Under the pieces are notes generated by a model, which saw only the letters and a list, made by a program, of their open reading frames with translations, was not told the origin of the DNA and searched no databases. This document shows positions 1 through 9,865 of a stretch of 64,000 nt of DNA, piece by piece (the first letter of the stretch is position 1; every line of letters begins with the position of its first letter). Origin of the DNA: Xestospongia bergquistia (Eukaryota; Porifera; Demospongiae; Haplosclerida; Petrosiidae); assembly GCA_963965975.1 (NCBI GenBank), contig OZ014411.1, positions 16,024,446-16,088,445 on the forward strand, written 5' to 3'. A program made the position numbers and the translations under genes.

Positions 1-296
1 TGTATGCACAGACATATAAAGGGTAAAGTACGGATGGTTTGGTTTTACTTAATTAAGTGTATTTTTCATTACTCTTATGATAATGACTCAGAGCCAATTT
101 TTGGTGATACTGAAAGCCATCTAGGTGACATCTACCACTGGTATAAACTCTAATAAAATTCACACAAAAAAGGTCACACATAGTCAGTATAAACACTCTC
201 CGATTTTCTGTTGTACTACCGAGCAACTCCACACTCATTAATTGGTAAAGTTCCCTATGAACTAATGTTTTGAAGATCATGTTGTGTGTGTTGATT

Positions 297-520
297 ACTA
301 CCACTTCAATAATATTAATTTTGAATTTTTGCTTACTAATAAAGGTGACTAGAAAATGGACTCTAAATGTCTCACTATTACAGTATACTAATACTTACCA
401 TGTTCATCATCCTAATATAAATTAATACTGCTGTTGTCTATGGAATACTAACTGCGACAACAATCGTGAATTTGGCGCCTATTTTTGTTGTAGTTCGTAT
501 TCCAGAGTTTGTCATCTCAC
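297..520 (+). pseudogene. Relic of the first extracellular (MNNL-like) exon, copy 1
   Basis: Bases 297-440 resemble the intron end and start of exon 2 of the downstream gene (727-850): the same acceptor context, then a degraded version of the coding sequence that begins with the TGIW motif. The reading frame is not kept, and the similarity fades soon after the cysteine-rich CCC stretch. It looks like the remains of an older duplicate exon or gene unit just upstream of the present promoter. The tail (about 455-510) also resembles 27845-27895, so a short dispersed repeat may overlap it. Confidence 0.65.
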
Positions 521-666
521 AGAATAAGTAACTACACCACATGTTATTCAAAGCTCTGATTACACATGCTAATATTTTGCATCACATGGAAAATTTGCAA
601 AATCATGTTTTCAATATTTATTCTTGATTAATAGCACTTTCAATCTCATTCTATAGCAATAAAGAT

Positions 667-2576
667 ATGCAAGGACTGATAATATTGTTGTTCTTGTACT
701 TCACTCCTTTGATGGTGAGTTGATTATTACCACTTCAATAATGTTGAATTTTCCTTACTAATAAAGGTGACTGGAATATGGAGTCTAGATATTTCACTAT
801 TACAATATACTAATGCTTACCATATCCATCATCCAAATATAAATTCATACTGCTGTTGTCCTGATGATAGTAACTGTCATTCATTAATAAATGAGACACA
901 ATGTTCTAATGATTGTGGTGGTGTCTTAGCGATGTGTCTACATCAAAAGTATACCTGTACAGGAGGTACATCCTATTTATCACTATCAAGTGACAATGTT
1001 ACTTTTAGTAATTTGTCACTACAATTTACCAGCAAGTCATTTCATCCTGTAAGTAATAATTATATAATAACTACAAGTCAATGTGTGTCATTTGTATAGA
1101 CCAAAGGCATATTCAAGATTCGTGCATATAAAAAAGATGAATTATATGAGAAACAAATAGATGTCATTAATATCAATTTAATAAGCCATACACCTGTTAA
1201 ACAAATGTACAGTAGTAATACCCAGATCCTGTTAAATTATCATCTCCATTGTACTACACACTATTATGGTGAACACTGTAAGGTGTATTGTAAACCTAAT
1301 AATACCATAGGCCATTATAAATGTGATAGTAATGGATCTGAGATATGTCTTGAAGGATACTCTGAAGACAGCAACTGCACTAAAGGTAAAGACTATATTA
1401 ATTAATTATTAATAGAATAGCACCATCTTTTATGTTGTAGCTTTATGCTTAAATGGTTGTAATGCTACTGGTGGTCATTGTATATCTCCAAATGTGTGTG
1501 AATGTTATTCTGGATGGACTAGTCATGATTGTAGTACACCTGTTTGTTCTAATGATTGTCTTCATGGATATTGTTATGAACCTGATTATTGCCTGTGTAA
1601 AGTTGGTTGGAGAGGAGACAACTGTTCACAACCATTATGTTCACATGTTTGTGTACATGGACAATGTAGTAGTCTTGATAATTGTACATGTTATGGAGGT
1701 TGGTTTGGTGATAACTGTTCCCAACCTGTTTGTATGGAAGACTGTGATCATTTGAATGGATATTGTATACAACCTGGAGAATGTTTATGTAAATATGGTT
1801 GGGATGGTGTATATTGTAATGTCTCAAAATACAACAATGAAACAGAAAGTATTCTATACTCCTCAGCAATCAAAACAGAAACATTATTACTGTGTCCTAC
1901 TCTTTTAAGTAAGGTCACTAAATGCATAATATTAGACAATATTAAGTAACAGCATAGAATATGAGACATGTAAATATGATGAAGCCATAATAATAATATT
2001 TACTTGACAGATATAACAACTAAGTCAAGTGGCAAATGGCAAGTATTGACATATGTACTAGCTACATTACTTGTCTTTGCTCTCATATTTATTGGAGTAC
2101 TATTTGCATTCAAATGTAAATCTAAATATCAAAAGAAGGTGAGTAGAGATTAAAGTTGATGAATTAAGAAGTATAAAGTTAACTAATAACTTTGTCCTTG
2201 TTATAGACAATTCCCACAAATATGAATGTTTGCTATAGTACAGTCATGAGACAAACCAATCCAAACAGGTAAACATCAAAAACTCTTATTTAACTGCAGA
2301 TATTTATTCACAGTAAAATTATGCCTATCATATATAAGTTTTATAGGTCCGCATAATAGCTTTATTCAACATTCTGACACTTTTAATACTGGAGAGGCTA
2401 TTGTTTATGAAACGATAACACCAGTAATTCAGAAAGCAACATCAGCCCCTCCCACTGAGGGAACACAGCACAACAACTTATTGTCATTATTTGAGGAAAA
2501 GGATACTGAAAGTTCAACAGCTGTTTTCTCTGTTATTCACTCTCAACAGTTATGCTTGAATATAACTCAGAATTAA
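667..2576 (+). CDS. DSL/EGF transmembrane receptor, Delta-like, tandem copy 1
   Basis: Seven exons give 496 residues: 667-714, 767-1048, 1100-1385, 1441-1908, 2011-2138, 2207-2268 and 2360-2576. Exon 1 encodes a hydrophobic signal peptide. Exons 2-3 hold an MNNL-like N-terminus and a DSL domain with all six cysteines (HYYGEHC, GHYKC, CLEGY). Exon 4 has four EGF repeats of the Notch-ligand type (CxCxxGWxGxxC). Exon 5 is a transmembrane helix followed by KCKSKYQKK. The tail of roughly 95 residues has two ITIM-like sites, VCYSTV and IVYETI. By family this is a Delta-type ligand, a group known to be expanded in sponges. The tail is not like bilaterian Delta and I recognise no PDZ ligand at its end. 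The exon 6/7 join relies on the AG at 2358-2359, since the AG a few bases upstream would hit a stop at once. Confidence 0.87.
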
Positions 2577-3288
2577 CTTCTATACACTAATAATATTTGC
2601 TTTCCCTGATCAACATTCAGTCAATAACATTATTGAAGTAGTTGTATATTATGCACATTTTACAAACTTATATTTTATTTATTGTAAAATGTGGATGGAA
2701 CATGTAAGTCACACAAACTAAGGTAAAAAGATCATACCATCCCTATAACACTATGAGTCCTGTAGACCTCTATAGAACAGGTAACAAGCCTTAAGAAATT
2801 GATGTCATTTGATTAATTGATAGTCAACAGTATCTAGTCTATCTCTCTCACATGACAACCTCTTGTGTAGTACTAGTAGTGATATTGGAGAGAACATTGT
2901 ATGTACAGACAAATTTAGTGGTAACTTCTAACAATTGTGATATAATACACTACAAAAAATAGATTATAGTTTATTTTGGAGTCTATGAATGCCACTTCTA
3001 TATAAAAAGATAATAACTAAACTGACTTCTTAAAATTAATTAATATATTAATAAATAGTCTATTTCTAGTGATACCAAAAACCATCCAGGTACTATCTCA
3101 TTATTAAGGTTTACCCTCACTAAAATCTAGGTGTACCCAGATTTTAGTAAGACAGCTTGCAATATTCTATTATTGATCAGTATTACCTTAACAACTACAA
3201 ATGTTAGTGTGGTTATGTTATAGTAATAGTTATGTTATAGTAATTCAAGATCCAGAGCTTATAGTTGTAACATTGATCATCAAGAACA
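2577..3288. other. Intergenic spacer with a small hairpin
   Basis: No convincing coding sequence. A perfect 10-base inverted repeat (ACTAAAATCT / AGATTTTAGT) lies near 3118-3149. Bases around 3060-3100 resemble 90-130, suggesting an older internal duplication of the upstream region. The segment should contain the 3' end of the first gene and the distal promoter of the second. Confidence 0.6.
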
Positions 3289-3574
3289 TGTATGCACAGA
3301 CATATAAAGGGTAAAGTACAGATGTTTTGGTTTTACTTAATTAAGCGTATTTCTTATTACTCTTATGATAATGGCACAGAGCCAATTTTTGGTGATACTG
3401 AAAGTCATCCAGGTGACATCTACCACTGGTATAAACTCTAATAAAATCCACACATACATAGTCAGTATAAACACTCTCCGATTTTCTGTTGTACTACCGA
3501 GCAACTCCACACTCATCAACTGGTAAAGTTCCCTATGAACTAATGTTTTGAAGATCATGTTGTGTGTGTTGATT

Positions 3575-3790
3575 ACTACCACTACAATAATATTAATTTT
3601 GAATTTTTGCTTACTAATAAAGGTGACTGGAAAATGGACTCTAAATGTCTCACTATTACAGTATACTAATACTTACCATGTTCATCATCCTAATATAAAT
3701 TAATACTGCTGTTGTCTATGGAATACTAACTGCGACAACAATCGTAAATTTGGTGCCTATTTTTGTTGTAGTTTGTATTCCAGAGTTTGT
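3575..3790 (+). pseudogene. Relic of the first extracellular (MNNL-like) exon, copy 2
   Basis: This is the second copy of the degraded exon described at 297-520, at the matching place upstream of the second gene (compare with 4005-4140). Its presence in both tandem copies means the relic predates the recent duplication or homogenisation. Confidence 0.63.
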
Positions 3791-3944
3791 CATCTCACAG
3801 AATAAGTAACTACACCACATGTTATTCAAAGCTCTGATTACACATGCTAATATTTTGCATCACATGGAAAATTTGCAAAATCATGTTTTCAATATTTATT
3901 CTTGATTAATAGCACTTTCAATCTCATTCTATAGCAATAAAGAT

Positions 3945-6476
3945 ATGCAAGGACTGATAATATTGTTGTTCTTGTACTTCACTCCTTTGATGGTGAGTTG
4001 ATTATTACCACTTCAATAATGTTGAATTTTCCTTACTAATAAAGGTGACTGGAATATGGACTCTAGATATTTCACTATTACAATATACTAATGCTTACCA
4101 TATCCATCATCCAAATATAAATTCATACTGCTGTTGTCCTGATGATAGTAACTGTCATTCATTAATAAATGAGACACAATGTTCTAATGATTGTGGTGGT
4201 GTCTTAGCGATGTGTCTACATCAAAAGTATACCTGTACAGGAGGTACATCCTATTTATCACTATCAAGTGACAATGTTACTTTTAGTAATTTGTCACTAC
4301 AATTTACCAGCAAGTCATTTCATCCTGTAAGTAATAATTATATAATAACTACAAGTCAATGTGTGTCATTTGTATAGACCAAAGGCATATTCAAGATTCG
4401 TGCATATAAAAAAGATGAATTATATGAGAAACAAATAGATGTCATTAATATCAATTTAATAAGCCATACACCTGTTAAACAAATGTACAGTAGTAATACC
4501 CAGATCCTGTTAAATTATCATCTCCATTGTACTACACACTATTATGGTGAACACTGTAAGGTGTATTGTAAACCTAATAATACCATAGGCCATTATAAAT
4601 GTGATAGTAATGGATCTGAGATATGTCTTGAAGGATACTCTGAAGACAGCAACTGCACTAAAGGTAAAGACTATATTAATTAATTATTAATAGAATAGCA
4701 CCATCTTTTATGTTGTAGCTTTATGCTTAAATGGTTGTAATTCTACTGGTGGTCATTGTATATCTCCAAATGTGTGTGAATGTTATTCTGGATGGACTAG
4801 TCATGATTGTAGTACACCTGTTTGTTCTAATGATTGTCTTCATGGATATTGTTATGAACCTGATTATTGCCTATGTAAAGATGGTTGGAGAGGAGACAAC
4901 TGTTCACAACCATTATGTTCACATGTTTGTGTACATGGACAATGTAGTAGTCTTGATAATTGTACATGTTATGGAGGTTGGTTTGGTGATAACTGTTCTC
5001 AACCTGTCTGTATGGAACACTGTGATCATACGAGTGGATATTGTATAAAACCTGGAGAGTGTTTATGTAAATATGGTTGGGATGGTGTATATTGTAATGT
5101 CTCAAAATACAACACTGAAACAAAAAGTGATCACTATCAATTAACAGTGAATTCAAAGTTTATAACACAAACACCTACTTTATTGTTTTCAAGTAAGCTA
5201 TAATTTGTTAAAGATGTAATAATTAGTTTGAAATTTTAATTGTATACCTATGGCAAACCAATAATATAATGTATCACTTGAAGAGCATCAAATTGAATAA
5301 TGCAATGATACCTAATAGGAAGAAATGAAAGTTATTTTATTTATATCTAACCAATGGTAATTAATAAACCTTTCTTTGACATGTTATTTAGATAACAAAA
5401 TGAGCCAGACATTTTCAAGTGGCAAGTTCTTACATATTTACTGGCTACATTATTAGTATTTTGTCTAACAATTATTATAATACTTCTTGTATTGCTTATG
5501 CTGGCACTTAAAAGGAAACTATTGAAGTGCAACAAAGAAAATAGTAAGTTTGCACTACTTTGTATTTGCTAATGTTTCTTTGAATGTGATTATAGGGAAA
5601 AAACAATTTGTGATACATAATCCACATGAATCAAAATCAACAAACGATTTAAAATTGATTGTATATGATAGCATATCTCTTAATGATGAAAAAGTAAAAG
5701 GAAATGATCATTTTCCTCCTATAGCTATGAAATCTGAATCACAAAAGCTTTGCTCATCAACTTACAATGTTCTAACTCATTGTGGTAGCTTTAACGAACG
5801 TTCTAACAATATAACTCCTTCAAATACTCATAAATATGATGTAGTCCTACCTATTGATGAGGACACATCCACATCAACCATTAACACACCAGCTGATGAA
5901 GACACTCATCAATATAATAAACTGTTTATGTTCTCTGAGGGAAGACAGAGTGAAGATACAACAAGTGCATATGCATCTATCAAATTGCTTACCAGCCAAC
6001 AGTTGATCATGGACAATAGTAGTATACCAGATGACAAGGTTCATGTTCACATAACTCCTTCAAATACTCATAAATATGATGTAGTCCTTGAGGACACATC
6101 CACATCAACCATTAACACACCAGCTAATGAAGACACTCATCAATATAATAAACTGTTTATGTTCTCTGAGGAAAGACAGAGTGAAGATACAACAAGTGCA
6201 TATGCATCTATCAATTTGCTTACCGGCCAACAGTTGATCATGGACAATAGTAGTATACCAGATGACAAGGTTCATGTTCCAGCATTAGTCAATGCAGTCA
6301 CTACTACTTCCTATGAAACTACTCAACCACTGAGTACTGGTGATGTTGTTAGTGCATCATCAATTGATGAAGTCATTCAGCATGAGTATGATATTATTCT
6401 AGTTGAGTCTTCAAAGAATGATATTGATGAAAACACTATTGGTGCATATTCAGTTGTCAGTGCTGAGTGTATGTGA
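3945..6476 (+). CDS. DSL/EGF transmembrane receptor, Delta-like, tandem copy 2, long tail
   Basis: Six exons give 701 residues: 3945-3992, 4045-4326, 4378-4663, 4719-5192, 5409-5543 and 5596-6476. Signal peptide, MNNL-like region, DSL domain and four EGF repeats are almost identical to the upstream gene. After the last EGF repeat the sequences part: this copy has its own stalk, a transmembrane helix beginning WQVLTYLLAT, and a tail of nearly 300 residues encoded mostly by one 881-base exon. The tail contains an in-frame 80-residue duplication and many tyrosine motifs: IVYDSI and SAYASI (twice) fit the ITIM consensus; KYDVV (twice), EYDII and AYSVV are looser YxxI/V sites. The acceptor at 5407-5408 is chosen because the upstream AG at 5391-5392 does not keep the transmembrane frame. 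Confidence 0.85.
5811..6280 (+). repeat. In-frame tandem duplication within the receptor tail
   Basis: A 240-base unit (5811-6050, starting at the codons for ITPSNTHKYDVV) is followed directly by a second copy (6051-about 6280) that lacks nine bases. The copies differ by only a few substitutions. Each unit adds one KYDVV and one SAYASI motif, so the duplication doubles part of the candidate phosphotyrosine array. Confidence 0.93.
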
Positions 6477-7302
6477 CCTACTCATCAAAAATTATGATTA
6501 TTTGTTTTCACTCAAAGATTGCTTCATATCATAATAACGTAAATTTCAATATTACTACTATCTACATTTGTTTTAACTAATTGAATATATACAATAAAGT
6601 AGTTGCTGTTGTATCCAAATATAAGTCACAGCATGTCCTAAACTTAGAGCAAGTAGCAGACCTGAAAGCTAGTAGTTTTTGCTCTTTGGCAAGTAGTTAT
6701 TTGGCTTGAACTATTACCACATTACAATGTTTGTAGTTGAACAAGTGTATGAGTAACAATTCATAATAAGAAAAAATCTTGTTTTTTAAGATCTACATTT
6801 GAAGTTTTCAGATTTTTTCAAAGTGATTAATTTTTTATATAAAAGGACATTTGCTAAAGGCAATTATCTTGAAAATAAAGCAAATGTTCATATAACTCCA
6901 AAATGAATGTGAAATTAAAGGATAATTTTAATTCTATGAAAACAAACTGAATATGTACAAAATTGATGTTGAGATATTATGAGTCAATTGAAAGTAGTAC
7001 GAGGAAGTATTTGGTTTAATTTGCATGATATTAAATATGGCTACTAGTATTTGGGAGATATTTTAGCCCTGAGTTTCAACAATAATTTATAAATAAAGTC
7101 ATATTTTAGTATTTAAATATAAACAAAAACACCTGGAAATAGTAAGCTAACTTCCTATTTTAATAATAGTTTAGGAGTAATGTATAAACCTGAATTGTTA
7201 CACCCACAGCTCATTATAAAGGGTGGTGCTATACTTCTGTGTACAAAATTATTAAAGTAAACTTAACTATCTGAGGCTGTGCAAAGTTAGGATATTTTTA
7301 CA
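6477..7302. other. Intergenic region between receptor genes
   Basis: About 825 AT-rich bases without a coding signal. It should hold the 3' end of the second DSL gene and the promoter of the Ig receptor gene. No repeat or RNA gene was recognised. Confidence 0.6.
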
Positions 7303-9188
7303 ATGGCAATCCTGCAAGAAGTAAATCTGGTTCTGTCTTTAAGTGTACTATTAAACATTGTCATGACCACTAAAGGTAAGACATTCTGTACATGTTAATA
7401 TTGAATTGTGTGTCATCAATGCAGGTTGCCCTGGAAATTATCAATATGAACGACAACCACCAACAAACTTTACTCAATGTAATCCTGTAACTTTATGGAT
7501 TGAACTTCGACTACATTGTTCAGTACTAGTACCTCAAGATAGTAACACTGTGACTGTGCAATGGTATTGGAGGAAGAACATCAATGACTGTATAAAATGC
7601 ATTTCAAATGGACAAAAAAAGTTTGAGGTTGTATCTACTAGAGCTCATTCTCATCTTTTAAATGTAGACCGCATCACAACAGATCTAACTATCAAAACTC
7701 CCATGACAAGGACTGGTTATTATTGGTGTGAAGTCATTGACCCTGAATATAATGGAATATTAATATCTAGTAATAAAGCACCTGTGTTTGACAATGGGAT
7801 TACAAATGTTTGTGGCGGAACATATTTTGAATATCTGAAAAGCTGTGCAGCAGCTGAAAGTAAAAACTTTCACACTTTAAATTTCAGTGCATGTTTCCCA
7901 TCACATCAAATAACATGTGATAAGTACTCTTTGACAACAACACAAAACATGATTATAACAAATACTTATATCACCCAGACTAGTAGCATGATCAGTTCAG
8001 ATCACTTGTCCATGCCTTTAACAGCTAATATGACTTATCTTCTACCATCTAATAAGAATCTTCTACTATCTAATAAGAAATCACTTTTGCCGTCTCATAA
8101 AAGTTCCCCCCTGCCATCTGATAATTCTCTGATCAATACATTAATATTAGTTATAGCATTTACTGTAGTATTAATAGTATTGGTGTGCATAGTACTGTGT
8201 ATTATTATTGGATTGATTGTTAACATTAAAAAAAGGAAAACATACAGAAATAACAAAAGTAGGTGATTTATATTAGATAATATCTTTGAAGTTTGTTATA
8301 GATATAACTCAAACAAACAAAGAACTAACACAGACAAAAACAGATGATTGGTATGAGAAAGAAACATTAATCAACCTAAGAAACTCATTCACTTCATTTC
8401 CTATGTAGTAATCCATGGTGTGATGTCACTGTTGCAGCAAACACTACAGAATGGCTTGAAAAAACAACTACTGAACCACTCTATGATAGTAAGTGAACAT
8501 AATGGAGTTCTCTTGGTTTACATTATGTTAATTGGGATAGATGTTCTTATTCAAAGAGATATAAAACAACTACAAACTCTATTATCTTCGTAAGAAACGT
8601 GAATGAATGATAAGTACACTTTACTTCCTACACAGTAATCAGTATCAAAATGTTATCAATAAGAAGACGAAAGATGAGCCACATTATGGTAAGTACATTT
8701 TTGGAGTTAAAACAATTGTCATGTTCTATGTACAGATACAATTCAAGAAGACACAAAACTATCACAGACAATCCCAGTTAAATGGTATAAAATTTTACAT
8801 ATAGATGTCTTTACACTTTTGGCTTACTTTAGTAATCCTGCATATAGTAGGCCTGTTTTCCCGAAAATTAAAGACATGTCAATCAAAAAACCAGAAATAC
8901 CACTGCACAATGGTAAGTAGCATTTTGCAGACTAGCTATAGACAGAAACACTTTACTTATGAAGAAAGTGTAATATTGATAGATATACACACACTTATAT
9001 AGTAATTCTTGGTCATAAGCTACCCAATATAGATAATAAACTATTAAATATCATTTCCATCCCATCCTATTCCTTATTCTTCAGAGAGAACCCCTATAGC
9101 ATTTGCTCCATTCAATAAAACAGATCTTGTTCCTACTCCAAACGAACTTTCTCTATATAGTATTGTGGAAAAGAACTCAAATACTTGA
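7303..9188 (+). CDS. Single Ig-domain type I receptor with tyrosine-motif tail
   Basis: Nine exons give 450 residues: 7303-7375, 7425-8258, 8302-8350, 8409-8488, 8559-8589, 8636-8688, 8736-8784, 8833-8912 and 9085-9188. Exon 1 is a signal peptide. Exon 2 carries one V-type Ig domain (first Cys in LHCSV, core Trp in VQWYW, second Cys in TGYYWCEV), a further cysteine-rich stretch, a Ser/Thr-rich stalk with SNK/SHK repeats, a transmembrane helix and a basic stop-transfer. The remaining mini-exons build the tail, with LYDNI, QYQNV, HYDTI and LYSIV; YDNI and YQNV fit the pYxN pattern bound by GRB2-type SH2 domains. No enzyme domain is present. It lies just downstream of the two DSL receptors in the same orientation. 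A ligand cannot be named. Confidence 0.8.
8302..8912 (+). repeat. Three repeated mini-exon pairs coding the Ig receptor tail
   Basis: Exons 3-8 alternate between a type A exon (49, 31 and 49 bases, starting ATA or ACA after the split codon) and a type B exon (80, 53 and 80 bases, ending in a P-[LH]-[YH]-[DN] motif). All A exons start in phase 1 and end in phase 2; all B exons start in phase 2 and end in phase 1, so any A+B pair can be skipped or added without a frameshift. The tyrosine is His in the third B exon. The intron at 8913-9084 contains what may be a degenerate further A exon near 8980. Confidence 0.75.
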
Positions 9189-9434
9189 AAACTTGATATA
9201 CCATATACACTGTAAAATAGCTAACAACTCACATGATAAATCTATAGGCAACATTGTTATCTCTCCACTCAAGTGTTGATGGTTCTGAGAAATGCATGGT
9301 AATATCACTTGTAAGCTGTTGTCAATTAAACTGATATTTCAAATACAAGCAATCTAATTATTTTCCAAGTGATCTGTCATGCTTAATTTACAGCTATGAT
9401 CATAAACGTGACCAGATTTGCAATAAGGGACAAC

Positions 9435-9625
9435 TGGCAAAACATTTGTGATATGATTTATGAAAACACCACTGTTAAAACATCTCACAACAGTTTTGTA
9501 TACATACAGCTGCTATTTATGCACAACTGTTTATGGTAACTACATGTATGCATACAAAACTGTTTTTATAGGTGTTTTAACAGTGGTGCTTTTTTTAATA
9601 AATCATGTCAAATGTTTTGGCAGAA
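9435..9625. repeat. MITE-like imperfect palindrome
   Basis: Two arms of about 80-90 bases, each containing GCACCACTGTTAAAACA-like sequence and CAGTTTTGTATRCATAC, face each other around a short centre near 9520. Small indels separate the arms. The size and fold-back form suit a miniature inverted-repeat transposable element. No target duplication was established. Nothing else is recognised between the Ig gene end (9188) and the PINX1 stop (about 9866). Confidence 0.7.
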
Positions 9626-9865
9626 GGACGTCCCCTACTGCAAATCAAGTCACAAGACTCACAACTTCAATAACCAAATTTAGGTATTGATCAAGACATG
9701 AAGCTTAAGGAACAGTTATATTCCTTGTGCAAATATTGACCTGCTAACTTAGACTTGCATAATAGCTTATTTTTTCCTGATATCCTTATTTTATATTCAA
9801 AAATATTAATATTTAAAAAATATAAGACTTAATGTCAAATAAATAACAATGCTATGCAATATATC

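Larger units (their letters stand above)
1..5125 (+). repeat. Tandem segmental duplication carrying the two DSL/EGF genes
   Basis: The sequence beginning at base 1 recurs at base 3289, and the match runs on with an offset of about 3,280 bases through promoter, introns and exons to about 1850 in the first copy and 5125 in the second. The two copies differ by only scattered substitutions and a few small indels over this span. Beyond it they diverge quickly, although the two genes stay homologous at protein level. The first copy starts at the very edge of the window, so its true left end is not visible. Confidence 0.92.

Noticed and set aside
53-304. Open frame on the - strand upstream of the first DSL gene, also present at 3337-3582
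   Set aside because: It is shared only because the DNA is duplicated; a small indel between the copies shifts the C-terminal frame, and there is no domain or splice context.
1453-1869. Open frames on both strands overlapping the EGF exon
   Set aside because: They are by-products of the cysteine-repeat codon pattern in the true frame; their predicted proteins are low-complexity M/V/I- or H/N-rich.
1-3288. Direct repeats 3.28 kb apart considered as ends of a retroelement
   Set aside because: The repeated unit is itself a multi-exon receptor gene with introns and promoter; no retroelement coding region lies between.
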